A stretch of DNA of 64,000 bases from Terrabacter sp. Root181. GTDB taxonomy: Bacteria; Actinomycetota; Actinomycetes; Actinomycetales; Dermatophilaceae. The translations under genes were made by a program, and so were the position numbers. Shown here in pieces: positions 45,397 to 53,679 of the stretch; position 1 is the first letter of the stretch, and the number at the start of each line of letters is the position of its first letter. The stretch spans positions 62,712 to 126,711 of the forward strand of contig NZ_LMHU01000006.1 of NCBI RefSeq assembly GCF_001428505.1, in the 5' to 3' direction. The notes beneath the pieces are model-generated. The model was given only the letters and a program-made list of their open reading frames with translations. It was not told where the DNA came from and did no database searches.

Positions 45397-46820
45397 GCCC
45401 TGGCCTCGGCCCGTGTGGACGGCTCGGGAGGGCCGCTCGCGGCCCGGACCAGGTCGGCCGCGGTCGGGCCCTGCTGCTCCGCGTCGACGCGACCTGCGGG
45501 GCGCCCCCTGCCACCGGGCGAGCCGGCCCCGCGGTCGTTCGGCGCCGGGGTCGCCGGGATCCTCGCGGCTCCGACGGTGAGGGCCGCGATGGCCGTCGTC
45601 ACGGGCACCGCGAGCACCAGACCGATGGCGCTGGCGAGCGTGCGCACGATCTCCTCGGACAGTGACTCCGTCTGGAGCATCTCCAGCACCGGTCGTTCGT
45701 AGAGGAAGAGGAGCAGCAGCACGGGGAGCGCAGCACCCGCATACGCGAAGACGATCGTGTAGATCGTCGAGGCGATGTGGTCGCGCCCGATGCGCATGCC
45801 GGACTGGAAGAGCTCGCGACGCCCCATCGAGGGAGCGGCGGCGCGCAGCTCCCACACGGCCGACGACTGCGTGATCGTCACGTCGTTGAGCACGCCGAGA
45901 CCGGCCACGATGATCGCGCAGGTGAGCAGCTCGCGCGGGTTCATCGTCGTGACGAACGACGCCAGCGTGGCGCCCTCGTCGTTGGCGACGCCGCTGAGGC
46001 GTGCCAGGTCGACGGCGAGCAGGCCGAGACCGGCCGTGATCGCGACGCCGAAGAGCGTGCCGGCGAGGGCCGTGCTGGTGCGCACCGACAGTCCGTGGGC
46101 GAGGTAGAGGACGACGAACATGATGGCGGAGGACCCGATGAGGGCGACGAGCAGGCCCGACTGTCCCTCGAGCAGCGCCGGCAGCATGAACTTCACGACG
46201 ACGAGGCCGCCGAAGACGAGTCCGACGAGAGCGAGGATCCCGCGCCACCGCGCGACGACGGCCACGACGACGAGGAAGAGCGCGAGCATCAGCGACAACG
46301 GCGCCCCGCGCTGCACCTGCAGGAAGGAGTACGTCTCGGGCTGGGAGTCCTGGGGCGGGGTCCGGAGCAGCATGACGGTGTCGCCCTCGCGCAGTCCTGA
46401 CGTGGAGACCGCGGGCGGCACCGAGACCGAGACGATCGGACGCACGTCACCCGAGGTGGCGGTGGGCTGCTCGAGCTGGACCGTGATGGCGCCGCACGTC
46501 GCGTCCGCGTCGACGACGTCGCCACCCTGGCCGTCCGCCGGCTTGGCACCGGTGCCGGCATCGGGGCCCTCGCAGACCGGGAGGACCGCCTGGACCTCCG
46601 CCACGGGAAACGTCACTCCGGGCGCCGCGAAGTCGGACGTGCCCACCCGCGCCGGCGTCTGCGCGTCGGTGGGCCAGTAGCGCACGAGACCGAACACGGT
46701 GGCCGCCGCGGCGAGCACGAGCAGCAGGGTGAGCCCGACCCGGGCCAGGGTGCTGACGGCGACGGTGCCGGACGCACCGGGCGCGTCGTGGGCATGGCTG
46801 TGCGAGTGTCCGCCGGGCAT
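45378..46820 (-). CDS. YibE/F-like multipass membrane protein
   Basis: 480 aa. A His-rich start (GGHSHSHAHD) precedes TM1 (about 25-45), then an extracellular domain of about 110 residues, then seven or so membrane helices from about residue 178. Conserved family features are AGLGVLNDVTITQSSAVWEL (about 306-325) and HIASTIYTIVFAYAGAALP (about 346). The family has no established function. The His cluster hints at metal binding, which is only inference. Start ATG 46820 is divergent from the phosphatidyltransferase gene. Confidence 0.82.
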   Translation of the reverse strand: MPGGHSHSHAHDAPGASGTVAVSTLARVGLTLLLVLAAAATVFGLVRYWPTDAQTPARVGTSDFAAPGVTFPVAEVQAVLPVCEGPDAGTGAKPADGQGGDVVDADATCGAITVQLEQPTATSGDVRPIVSVSVPPAVSTSGLREGDTVMLLRTPPQDSQPETYSFLQVQRGAPLSLMLALFLVVVAVVARWRGILALVGLVFGGLVVVKFMLPALLEGQSGLLVALIGSSAIMFVVLYLAHGLSVRTSTALAGTLFGVAITAGLGLLAVDLARLSGVANDEGATLASFVTTMNPRELLTCAIIVAGLGVLNDVTITQSSAVWELRAAAPSMGRRELFQSGMRIGRDHIASTIYTIVFAYAGAALPVLLLLFLYERPVLEMLQTESLSEEIVRTLASAIGLVLAVPVTTAIAALTVGAARIPATPAPNDRGAGSPGGRGRPAGRVDAEQQGPTAADLVRAASGPPEPSTRAEARARMSAS

Positions 46821-46967
46821 GGTGCAGAGTGTGCCAGAGCAGGTCCGGGCCGTAGGGCCTGCGGTCCCCGCCTTCGGGGCCGGCCGTCACGCCGGCCCGC
46901 CCGTCGCCGAGGGTGGTCGTGTCCGGATCGATGCCGGGGACGGATCTCGGCTGCTCCGGGTGCCCGT

Positions 46968-46973
46968 TAGGCT
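46968..46973 (+). promoter_or_regulatory. -10 box of the phosphatidyltransferase operon
   Basis: TAGGCT, 7 nt before GTG 46981. Leaderless start predicted. Confidence 0.55.
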
Positions 46974-46980
46974 TGCCGCC

Positions 46981-47589
46981 GTGGAGGTCGAGAGAGCGGG
47001 GGAGCGCGAGCACGTCGTGACGGAGCGCCTGCTGACGATCCCCAACGTCCTGTCGGTGCTGCGCCTGCTCGGCGTGCCCGTCTTCCTCTGGGCCATCGTC
47101 TCGGAGCGCGACGGGCTGGCCTTCCTGCTCCTGCTGTTCTCCGGGGTCACCGACTACCTCGACGGCAAGATCGCCCGGCGGTTCAACATGGAGAGCCGCC
47201 TGGGTCAGTTCCTCGACCCCATCGCCGACCGGCTCTACATCCTCACGACCCTCGTCGGGCTCATGTGGCGCGACATCATCCCGGTCTGGCTCGTCGCCGT
47301 GCTCCTCGCACGCGAGGTCGTCATGGCACTGATGCTGCTCTACCTGCGCACCAAGGGGCAGGTGGGCCTGCCGGTGCACTTCGTCGGCAAGGCCGCGACG
47401 TTCAACCTCCTCTACGCCTTCCCGCTCCTGCTGCTCGCGCAGCGCGACGACTGGCTCGGCGACCTCGCCCGCCCCATCGGCTGGGGCTTCGCGTGGTGGG
47501 GCGTCGTCCTCTACTGGCTCGCCGCCGTGCTGTATGCCGTCCACGCCCGTCTCGTGCTGGCGCAGCGTCCCCGGGTGGTGACCCCGTGA
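46981..47589 (+). CDS. CDP-alcohol phosphatidyltransferase
   Basis: 202 aa, several membrane helices. The full D-x2-DG-x2-AR-x8-G-x3-D-x3-D motif is present (DYLDGKIARRFNMESRLG, then QFLDPIADR, about 59-85). It transfers a phosphatidyl group from CDP-diacylglycerol to glycerol-3-phosphate or phosphatidylglycerol. The PgsA2/cardiolipin-synthase position before the DUF881-sbp-DUF881 genes is conserved in actinobacteria, but the acceptor alcohol cannot be fixed from sequence. It is coupled to the DUF881 gene by a 4-nt overlap. Confidence 0.88.
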   Translation: MEVERAGEREHVVTERLLTIPNVLSVLRLLGVPVFLWAIVSERDGLAFLLLLFSGVTDYLDGKIARRFNMESRLGQFLDPIADRLYILTTLVGLMWRDIIPVWLVAVLLAREVVMALMLLYLRTKGQVGLPVHFVGKAATFNLLYAFPLLLLAQRDDWLGDLARPIGWGFAWWGVVLYWLAAVLYAVHARLVLAQRPRVVTP

Positions 47590-48626
47590 GCACCGAGCGC
47601 CGACCCGACGAGTCGATGACCCTGCTCACCACGATGATGGAGCGGCCGCTCGATGCCGGCTACCAGGAGGCGGCCGACCGGCGGATCGCTGCCGGACTCC
47701 CCGGCGCCACGTCCACGCGCACGGTCCTCGTCGTCGTGCTGGCGATCCTCACCGGGTTCCTCTTCGCGGTGGCGGCGCAGTCGCTGCGACCCAAGCCCAC
47801 GGCGGCCGCCGCCGTGAAGAAGGAGCTCGTCACCCGCATCGAGGCCCTCCAGAAGCACGGCACCGACCAGGAGGCCAAGGTGGCCGCGCTCGGCAAGCAG
47901 GTGCGCGACTACGAGGCCCTGGCGCTGCAGCAGTCGGGTGGCACCGACCTCACGAGCACCATCAAGGACCTCGAGGTCCAGGCCGGCGCCGTGCCCCTCA
48001 CCGGCCCGGGACTGACGCTGACGCTCGACGACGCCGCCTCGACCGACACCGGCGCCGACGCGGGCAGCCGGCCCAGCAGCGGTTTCCAGGAGGGGCGGGT
48101 CACCTCCGGCGACCTCCAGATCATCGTCAACGGTCTCTGGGGCGCCGGGGCCGAGGCCATCTCGATCAACGGCCACCGGCTCAGCTCGACCGCTGCCATC
48201 CGGTTCGCGGGGCAGGCGATCATCGTCGACTTCCGCCCCCTGTCACGGCCCTACGTCATCACGGCGCTCGGCGACACCCAGGGTATGCAGCAGCTCTTCG
48301 ATCCGTCGTTCGCCGGGCTCTACCTCTCGCAGCTGACCGACGAGTACAAGATCCGCTCGATCCTGGCCGGGAGTGACTCGCTCACGGTGCCGGGGGACTC
48401 GGCCGCACGGCTGGAGGTCGCGGAACCCGTCGGTCCGCCCGTAGGCTCGACCGGGCCGGGCGCGACGCTCCAACAGGGCACGTCCGCCCCGAAGCGGAGC
48501 GCTGGCGCCGCGCCGACCGGCACGAGCACGTCGACCACGCGCTCGCCCTCGGACACCTCGAGTGGCGCCACCGACTCCGGCACCGGAAGCCCGGCGTCAC
48601 CGACCAGTGAGGAGAACCCTTCGTGA
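47586..48626 (+). CDS. DUF881 membrane protein (first copy)
   Basis: 346 aa with one membrane helix (about 45-63, RTVLVVVLAILTGFLFAVAA), a short coiled coil (about 75-110) and an extracytoplasmic DUF881 domain (about 140-265) with ITSNGH-like AISINGHRLSSTAAIRFAG. The last 60 residues are Ser/Thr/Pro/Gly-rich. Function of DUF881 is unknown. Its place beside sbp and a second DUF881 gene, near cell-division genes in many actinobacteria, suggests an envelope or division role. This is inference. Confidence 0.85.
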   Translation: MSTERRPDESMTLLTTMMERPLDAGYQEAADRRIAAGLPGATSTRTVLVVVLAILTGFLFAVAAQSLRPKPTAAAAVKKELVTRIEALQKHGTDQEAKVAALGKQVRDYEALALQQSGGTDLTSTIKDLEVQAGAVPLTGPGLTLTLDDAASTDTGADAGSRPSSGFQEGRVTSGDLQIIVNGLWGAGAEAISINGHRLSSTAAIRFAGQAIIVDFRPLSRPYVITALGDTQGMQQLFDPSFAGLYLSQLTDEYKIRSILAGSDSLTVPGDSAARLEVAEPVGPPVGSTGPGATLQQGTSAPKRSAGAAPTGTSTSTTRSPSDTSSGATDSGTGSPASPTSEENPS

Positions 48627-48955
48627 TCCCAGTTCTCGGCCTCGTGGCCGGACTCGCGGTGGGGCTCTTCCTCGATCCATCCGTGCCGGTGTGGCTCCAG
48701 CCGTACCTGCCGATCGCGGTCATCGCGGCTCTCGACGCCGTCTTCGGTGCCCTCCGCGCGATCCTCGACGGCATCTTCAACGACAAGGTCTTCGTCGTCT
48801 CGTTCCTGTCCAACGTCGTCGTGGCCGCCTTCATCGTCTTCCTCGGCGACCAGCTCGGTGTCGGTTCGCAGCTCTCGACCGGTGTGGTCGTCGTCCTCGG
48901 CGTGCGGATCTTCTCCAACGTCGCCTCGATCCGCCGGCACCTGTTCAAGGCCTGA
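48623..48955 (+). CDS. sbp: Small basic protein (DUF1290)
   Basis: 110 aa with three membrane segments: IPVLGLVAGLAVGLFL (2-17), YLPIAVIAALDAVFGALRA (about 28-46) and FLSNVVVAAFIVFLGDQL (about 60-77). The AALDAVFGALRA motif is diagnostic of DUF1290/Sbp. Overlaps the upstream DUF881 gene by 4 nt. Known as a conserved partner of DUF881 proteins in Gram-positives, with no defined activity. Confidence 0.9.
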   Translation: MIPVLGLVAGLAVGLFLDPSVPVWLQPYLPIAVIAALDAVFGALRAILDGIFNDKVFVVSFLSNVVVAAFIVFLGDQLGVGSQLSTGVVVVLGVRIFSNVASIRRHLFKA

Positions 48956-48957
48956 GC

Positions 48958-50130
48958 ATGGGCAAGCGCAAGAAGGGTCGCCCCGCACCCACTCCCGCCC
49001 ACGGCCAGGAGCCGGTCGTCGACGCCACGGCAGAGTCGCCGGCCGACGCGGCTCCCGACACGGCGCCGGAGAGCACGCCCGCCGCCTCGGTCGAGCCGAC
49101 GGTCGAGCCGACGGCGGAGCCGACCCCAGCGCCCGAGCCCACGCCCGAGCCCACGCCCGAGCCCACGCCCGAGCCCACCGCAGAGCCTGCCGCCGAGCCC
49201 ACCGCAGAGCCTGCCGCCGAGCCCACCGCAGAGCCCACCGCAGAGCCCACCGCAGAGCCCACCGCAGAGCCTGCCGCCGAGCCCACCCCAGAGCCTGCCG
49301 CCGGGCAGGCGGAGGTGGCTCCTGCGTCGTCGCTCGCGGCCGCTGCTGACGACGACCCGGCCGAGAGCGCCGGACCCGCAGCTCCCGAGACGGGGACGAG
49401 CCGGGTGCCGGTCGAGGGCCGCGCGGCCTGGACGCGCCTGGTCAGGATGAGCCGTCCCCGCGCCACGCGGGCCAACGTCCTCGGGGCCCTGCTCGCCGTG
49501 CTCCTGGGCGCCGGCATCGCCGCCCAGGTGCAGCTGACCAACCAGCGTGGCCTCGACGAGCTGAGCCAGACCGACCTCGTCCGCGTGCTCGACGACATCT
49601 CGCTGCGCTCGTCCCGCCTCGACCAGCAGGTCCGTGAGCTCGAGGCCACCCGCGACCGCCTCAAGAACGGCACCGGCACGGCAGCCGAGGCCCTCGAGCA
49701 GGCGCAGAAGCGCGTCGACACCCTCGGCATCCTGGCCGGGACCCTCGCAGCCAAGGGGCCGGGCATCACCTTGCGGATCAGCGACCCGACCAACGCCGTC
49801 ACCGGACCGATCGTCCTCGACATCATCCAGGAGCTGCGCGACGCCGGGGCCGAGTCCATCGACGTGGGCGGCGTCCGGGTCGTGGCCTCGTCGTTCGTGG
49901 GTGACCGCGACGGAGAGATCCTCGTCGACGGCGTGCAGGTGCCGCGTCCCCTCGTGATCAAGGTGATCGGTGACTCGAAGACGCTGTCGTCGGCCATGAC
50001 GATCCCCGGTGGGATCGTCGAGTCGGTGCGGCAGAAGGGGGCCGAGGCCACCGTCACGGAGTCGAGCCTCGTCGAGATCACCTCGATGCACCGGCCCACC
50101 GAGATGACCCACGCGAAGCCCGTCGAATGA
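48958..50130 (+). CDS. DUF881 protein with Pro/Glu-rich N-terminal repeats (second copy)
   Basis: 390 aa. Residues 1-150 are low complexity, dominated by AEPT, PEPT and AEPA tetrads. A membrane helix (NVLGALLAVLLGAGIAAQVQ, about 176-195) and a coiled coil (about 205-250, RSSRLDQQVRELEATRDRL) follow, then the DUF881 domain (about 258-380). The helix-coil-DUF881 layout equals the first copy, so the two may pair. The long charged cytoplasmic tail is unusual and its length may vary. Confidence 0.85.
   Translation: MGKRKKGRPAPTPAHGQEPVVDATAESPADAAPDTAPESTPAASVEPTVEPTAEPTPAPEPTPEPTPEPTPEPTAEPAAEPTAEPAAEPTAEPTAEPTAEPTAEPAAEPTPEPAAGQAEVAPASSLAAAADDDPAESAGPAAPETGTSRVPVEGRAAWTRLVRMSRPRATRANVLGALLAVLLGAGIAAQVQLTNQRGLDELSQTDLVRVLDDISLRSSRLDQQVRELEATRDRLKNGTGTAAEALEQAQKRVDTLGILAGTLAAKGPGITLRISDPTNAVTGPIVLDIIQELRDAGAESIDVGGVRVVASSFVGDRDGEILVDGVQVPRPLVIKVIGDSKTLSSAMTIPGGIVESVRQKGAEATVTESSLVEITSMHRPTEMTHAKPVE
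49129..49300 (+). repeat. Degenerate 12-bp tandem repeats
   Basis: Units close to GAGCCCACCGCA and GAGCCCACGCCC repeat about 14 times with variants such as GAGCCTGCCGCC. They encode the (A/P)EP(T/A) tetrads of the second DUF881 protein. Confidence 0.8.
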
Positions 50131-50279
50131 CCTCACGAGGGTGCCGGAGCAGCGGCGCACTGACCCGGAACAGCACTGCGTGCCGCCCACTCCCTGCGCA
50201 CGTCGCGCGGGCATGGCATCCTCTCAGGTGCCACCGCATCGCCGGCGACACCAGCGCCCAGCAGCACGCGCATCCACCA

Positions 50280-50297
50280 CGGCCCCGATCGGGGCCG
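50280..50297. promoter_or_regulatory. 18-bp perfect palindrome before gcvH
   Basis: CGGCCCCGATCGGGGCCG, perfect with no loop, ending 20 nt before the gcvH start and just upstream of its ribosome site. It could be an operator, or form a stem that affects translation. I see no glycine-riboswitch core in this 187-nt gap. Confidence 0.45.
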
Positions 50298-50317
50298 ACC
50301 ACAGACGAAGGAGCGAC

Positions 50318-50707
50318 ATGAGCGACCTGGACTACCCCTCCGACCTGCGCTACACCAGCGACCACGAGTGGGTTCGTGTCGGCGACGACGGAGTGGTTCG
50401 CATCGGCATCACGTCCTTCGCCCAGGACGCGCTGGGCGACGTCGTCTACGTGTCCCTGCCCGCCGTCGGCGACACGGTCACGCCCGGTGACTCGTGCGGA
50501 GAGGTCGAGTCGACGAAGTCGGTGAGCGATGTGTACGCGCCCCTCGAGGGTGAGGTCACGGCGACCAACGCCGCCCTCGACGCCTCGCCCGAGCTGATCA
50601 ACTCCGACCCCTACGGGGAGGGCTGGATGTTCGAGCTGCGCCCGGCCGACGCCTCCGCCGTCGAGGGCCTGATGGACGCGTCGACCTACACCGCCTCGCT
50701 GACCTGA
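50318..50707 (+). CDS. gcvH: Glycine cleavage system H protein
   Basis: 129 aa. Carries the aminomethyl group on lipoyl-lysine between GcvP and GcvT/L. The lipoyl Lys lies in GEVESTKSVSDVYAP (about residue 66), with the C-terminal EGWMFELRP. Start ATG 50318 follows GAAGGAG. It is 3 kb upstream of gcvP, with regulators between. gcvT is not in this window. Confidence 0.95.
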   Translation: MSDLDYPSDLRYTSDHEWVRVGDDGVVRIGITSFAQDALGDVVYVSLPAVGDTVTPGDSCGEVESTKSVSDVYAPLEGEVTATNAALDASPELINSDPYGEGWMFELRPADASAVEGLMDASTYTASLT

Positions 50708-50766
50708 CCCCGACGGGTCCCCGTTCCGCCACGATGCCGGGCAGGCTCCGACCTGCCCGGGTCAAC

Positions 50767-50772
50767 TAGAGT
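50767..50772 (+). promoter_or_regulatory. Possible -10 box of garA
   Basis: TAGAGT, about 40 nt ahead of the ATG at 50813, giving a short leader with a GAGGAGG ribosome site. Confidence 0.4.
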
Positions 50773-50812
50773 GGATGGACCCGAATCCGCCCGCACCACA
50801 GAGGAGGACCGC

Positions 50813-51283
50813 ATGTCGAGCGACCTGCCCGACCCCGACGACATGAACGTCGAACCCCGCACCATGCGGTTCCAAGGCGTGCCGTCGCTGGACAGCGACC
50901 ACGTCGACACCGTCGACGGGCGGGGCCTCACGGCCGAGGACCAGGCGACCATCGAGGCCCTGCGGCCCGGGACCGCCCTGCTCGTCGTGCTCCGCGGCCC
51001 CAACACGGGGGCCCGCTTCCTGCTGGACGACCAGGAGGTGGCCGCTGGTCGCCACCCCGACTCGGACATCTTCCTCGACGACGTCACCGTCTCGCGCAAG
51101 CACGCGGCCTTCGTCGCGCAGGGTGGCGGCTACGTCGTGCGCGATGCCGGTTCACTCAACGGCACCTACGTCAACCGGGAGCGGATCGACGAGGCCCCCC
51201 TGCACCAGGGCGACGAGGTCCAGATCGGCAAGTTCCGCCTCGTCTACTACTCGTCCGGAGCACCCCAGCCCGCACCGGCATGA
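50813..51283 (+). CDS. garA: FHA-domain signalling protein GarA
   Basis: 156 aa. FHA fold with GRHPDSDIFLDDVTVSRKHA (about 79-98), the phosphothreonine-binding Arg, Ser and His in place, then DAGSLNGTYVNRERID. In mycobacteria GarA is phosphorylated by Ser/Thr kinases near its N-terminus and controls glutamate/2-oxoglutarate metabolism. Here a Thr lies in VEPRTMRFQG (about residue 17), whose fit to the kinase motif I cannot confirm. The gene position after gcvH supports the assignment. It overlaps the MerR gene by 4 nt. Confidence 0.88.
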   Translation: MSSDLPDPDDMNVEPRTMRFQGVPSLDSDHVDTVDGRGLTAEDQATIEALRPGTALLVVLRGPNTGARFLLDDQEVAAGRHPDSDIFLDDVTVSRKHAAFVAQGGGYVVRDAGSLNGTYVNRERIDEAPLHQGDEVQIGKFRLVYYSSGAPQPAPA

Positions 51284-52005
51284 CCGCAGGCACGGTGGCG
51301 GGCGACGCGGGAGAGGCTGCCCCTCGGCGCCTGACGATCGGCAAGGTCCTCGCAGCGCTCTCCGACGACTTTCCCGATGTCACCGCGTCGAAGATCCGCT
51401 TCCTCGAGGCCGAGGGACTGGTGCTTCCGCACCGCACACCGTCGGGCTACCGCACGTACACCGAGGACGACGTCCGCCGTCTGCGCTACGTGCTGTCGGC
51501 GCAACGGGACCGCTACTGGCCGCTCAAGGTCATCCGGGACGCCCTCGACGCCCTCGACCGCGGTCTGTCCGACCCAGGCGAGGAGTCGGGAGGCCGGCCC
51601 CGGCCGCCAGCACCGTCGGCGGACCCCGAGGTCCCGGGCCCGCAGGACCTCGCGGCACGCAGCGACGTCTCGCTCACCGGGCCGGAGCTGCGGGAGGCCA
51701 CGGGGATCGACCGCGACACCATGATCGCGCTCGAGACGTACGGCCTGCTCCAGCCCGACGAGAAGGGCCACTTCGGCCACGACGCGCTGGCGATCGCGGC
51801 GGCCGCCCGGACCCTCGCCGGCCACGGGCTCGAGGCACGCCACCTCCGGCCCTTTCGCACCGCCGCCGACCGTGAGATCGGCCTGGTCGACCAGGTCCTG
51901 GCGACCCGTCGGGGGAGTGGCACACGCGAGGAGCGGACGGCCGAGATCGCCTCTGCCTGCATCGCGCTGCACGTCGCGCTGGTCCGCTCGGGCCTGGCCC
52001 GCTGA
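51280..52005 (+). CDS. ftsR: MerR-family regulator, FtsR-like
   Basis: 241 aa. N-terminal winged helix-turn-helix (LTIGKVLAALSDDFPDVTAS, about 18-37; IRFLEAEGLVLPHRTPSGYR), then a second helical domain (TGPELREATGIDRDTMIAL, about 128-146). It matches the MerR-like activator that follows garA in corynebacteria and mycobacteria and affects ftsZ expression. The FtsR name rests on position and similarity, not on a defined ligand site. No metal-binding cysteines are visible. Confidence 0.8.
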   Translation: MTAGTVAGDAGEAAPRRLTIGKVLAALSDDFPDVTASKIRFLEAEGLVLPHRTPSGYRTYTEDDVRRLRYVLSAQRDRYWPLKVIRDALDALDRGLSDPGEESGGRPRPPAPSADPEVPGPQDLAARSDVSLTGPELREATGIDRDTMIALETYGLLQPDEKGHFGHDALAIAAAARTLAGHGLEARHLRPFRTAADREIGLVDQVLATRRGSGTREERTAEIASACIALHVALVRSGLAR

Positions 52006-52034
52006 GCCCGTACCCCACCGTCGACGCGCCGGGG

Positions 52035-52040
52035 TACGGT
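52035..52040 (+). promoter_or_regulatory. -10 box of the DUF151 gene
   Basis: TACGGT, 6 nt before GTG 52047. Leaderless start predicted. Confidence 0.5.
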
Positions 52041-52046
52041 GGAGAA

Positions 52047-52565
52047 GTGAGAGAGGTCGATGTCCTGGGCGTCCGCGTCGAGATGCCCACGAACCAGCCG
52101 ATCGTCCTGCTGCGTGAGCGGGACGGCGGGCGTTACCTGCCGATCTGGATCGGCGCGGCCGAGGCCGCCGCGATCACCTACGCCCAGCAGGGTGTCGTGC
52201 CGCCGCGACCGCTGACCCACGACCTCATGCGCGACGTCCTGTCGGTGCTCGGCCACGAGCTGACCGAGGTGCGCATCGTGGCGCTCAAGGACTCCGTGTT
52301 CCACGCGGCCCTCATCATCGACGGCAAGGCGGAGGTGAGCTCGCGGGCGAGCGACGCCATCGCGCTCGCCCTGCGCACGGGTGCCAAGGTGCTCGTCGAG
52401 CCGGGCATCCTCGACGAGGCGGCGATCGTCGTGTCCTCGGAGGAGGACGACGAGGTCGAGCGCTTCAAGGAGTTCCTCGACCACGTCTCCGCCGAGGACT
52501 TCGAGGGCCCGGCGCCCGAGGCCGAGCCCGGTGACCGCCCCGACGTGCCCGACCGTCCGGACTGA
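52047..52565 (+). CDS. DUF151 bifunctional nuclease-family protein
   Basis: 172 aa. The family motif GGRYLPIWIGAAEAAAI (about 27-43), then RPLTHDLMRDVLSVLG and ASDAIALALRTGAKV (about 93-107) match DUF151 proteins, some of which show RNase/DNase activity. The C-terminal 35 residues are an acidic Pro/Glu tail. It lies between two MerR genes in the conserved gcvH-garA-merR-DUF151-merR-gcvP order. Activity here is not established. Confidence 0.85.
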   Translation: MREVDVLGVRVEMPTNQPIVLLRERDGGRYLPIWIGAAEAAAITYAQQGVVPPRPLTHDLMRDVLSVLGHELTEVRIVALKDSVFHAALIIDGKAEVSSRASDAIALALRTGAKVLVEPGILDEAAIVVSSEEDDEVERFKEFLDHVSAEDFEGPAPEAEPGDRPDVPDRPD

Positions 52566-52619
52566 CACCACCACGCTCACGGCGTCCCTGCAGGCCCGCC
52601 GACGGCAGCAGCGACCGAG

Positions 52620-52648
52620 ACCTTCACCTTCAGGTCGTACGTGAAGGT
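52620..52648. promoter_or_regulatory. Inverted repeat upstream of merR
   Basis: ACCTTCAC (52620-52627) and GTGAAGGT (52641-52648) around 13 nt, 45 nt upstream of the merR -35 box. A candidate site for one of the two MerR proteins. Confidence 0.4.
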
Positions 52649-52692
52649 TGCGGCCGCCGTCCCGACACGCCGCCCTGTGATGCCCCCGGTGA

Positions 52693-52721
52693 TTGACCCG
52701 AGGGTGGGCGCGGCCTACCGT
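52693..52721 (+). promoter_or_regulatory. Promoter of the second merR gene
   Basis: TTGACC (52693-52698) and TACCGT (52716-52721), 17 nt apart, with an 80-nt leader to the ATG at 52809. Confidence 0.6.
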
Positions 52722-52808
52722 CAGGAGAACGACGTGACTGTAGTTATCCGGATGTCGTCTGCGCGCACGCACCTTCGCGGCTCGCAGCCTGAGCAGGAGG
52801 AGGACGGC

Positions 52809-53393
52809 ATGGCCGCCATCGAGGACGCGCACGACGCTGGTCGGGTCATGCCGGTCGGGTCCCAGGGGCTGCTGTTCACCGACGACCTGCCCGCGCTGTC
52901 CGAGGACAGCGGCTACCGCGGTCCGACCGCCTGCAAGGCGGCCGGCATCACCTACCGTCAGCTCGACTACTGGGCGCGCACCGGGCTCGTCGAGCCGTCC
53001 GTCCGCAGCGCCACCGGCTCGGGCACCCAGCGGCTCTACGGCTTCCGCGACATCCTCGTGCTCAAGGTCGTCAAGCGACTGCTCGACACGGGTGTCTCCC
53101 TGCAGCAGATCCGCGTCGCCATCAGCCACCTGCGTGAGCGCGGCGTCGAGGACCTCGCACAGATCACGCTCATGAGCGACGGCGCCTCGGTCTACGAGTG
53201 CACGTCGGCCGACGAGGTCATCGACCTGGTCCAGGGCGGTCAGGGTGTCTTCGGCATCGCCGTCGGACGAGTGTGGCGCGAGGTCGAGGGCGAGCTGGCC
53301 CTGCTGCCGAGCGAGCGCGCCGACGACGACGCCCCGGCCGACCACCCCGACGACGAGCTGGGCGCGCGACGCCAGGCCCGCCGCATGGCCTGA
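52809..53393 (+). CDS. MerR-family transcriptional regulator
   Basis: 194 aa from ATG 52809, which has a strong GGAGGAGG site. Earlier in-frame starts exist but lack one. A DNA-binding domain ([20 protein letters not shown], about 38-57, and [20 protein letters not shown]) is followed by a helical dimer region ([17 protein letters not shown]) and a small C-terminal domain. It matches the second MerR gene of the actinobacterial gcv region. It may regulate gcvP or itself. The ligand is unknown. Confidence 0.85.
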   Translation: MAAIEDAHDAGRVMPVGSQGLLFTDDLPALSEDSGYRGPTACKAAGITYRQLDYWARTGLVEPSVRSATGSGTQRLYGFRDILVLKVVKRLLDTGVSLQQIRVAISHLRERGVEDLAQITLMSDGASVYECTSADEVIDLVQGGQGVFGIAVGRVWREVEGELALLPSERADDDAPADHPDDELGARRQARRMA

Positions 53394-53485
53394 CCGGCGC
53401 AGCACCTCCCGAGGCATCACCGACTCGGCCCGACCGGACTCTCCGGCCGGGACTGGTGCGTGCCGTGAGCACGGCTGCCTGCTGG

Positions 53486-53491
53486 TAGATT
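53486..53491 (+). promoter_or_regulatory. -10 box of the gcvP riboswitch transcript
   Basis: TAGATT, about 25 nt before the first riboswitch strand. Confidence 0.45.
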
Positions 53492-53510
53492 TGTGGTGCC
53501 GATCGACCCT

Positions 53511-53620
53511 GCGTGGGAGAGTCCTCGGGGTGCGACGCACCTGCGAGGCGCCGAAGGGGCAACATCCCCGGAACCTCTCAGGCGCCAGGACCATGCGGGC
53601 GAGGCAACTCTGGAGGCACG
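53511..53620 (+). promoter_or_regulatory. Glycine riboswitch
   Basis: The conserved core is clear: GGGAGAG (53515), GGCGCCGAAGGGGCAAC near 53548, and CTCTCAGGCGCCAGGACC (53575-53592). Only one full aptamer is present. The segment after it (GCGGGCGAGGCAACTCTGGAGG) looks like the partial ghost aptamer of singlet types. It ends about 60 nt before the gcvP start. Glycine binding would turn on the cleavage enzyme. In the rest of the 286-nt gap I see nothing else. Confidence 0.9.
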
Positions 53621-53679
53621 TCACGGTGCTCGACAGACGGGGAGCGTGTGTCGTCCGCTCGAACCCGTCAGGAGCCCGC

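Noticed and set aside
50131-50317. Glycine riboswitch before gcvH
   Set aside because: The core segments seen before gcvP are absent. Only a palindrome is present.
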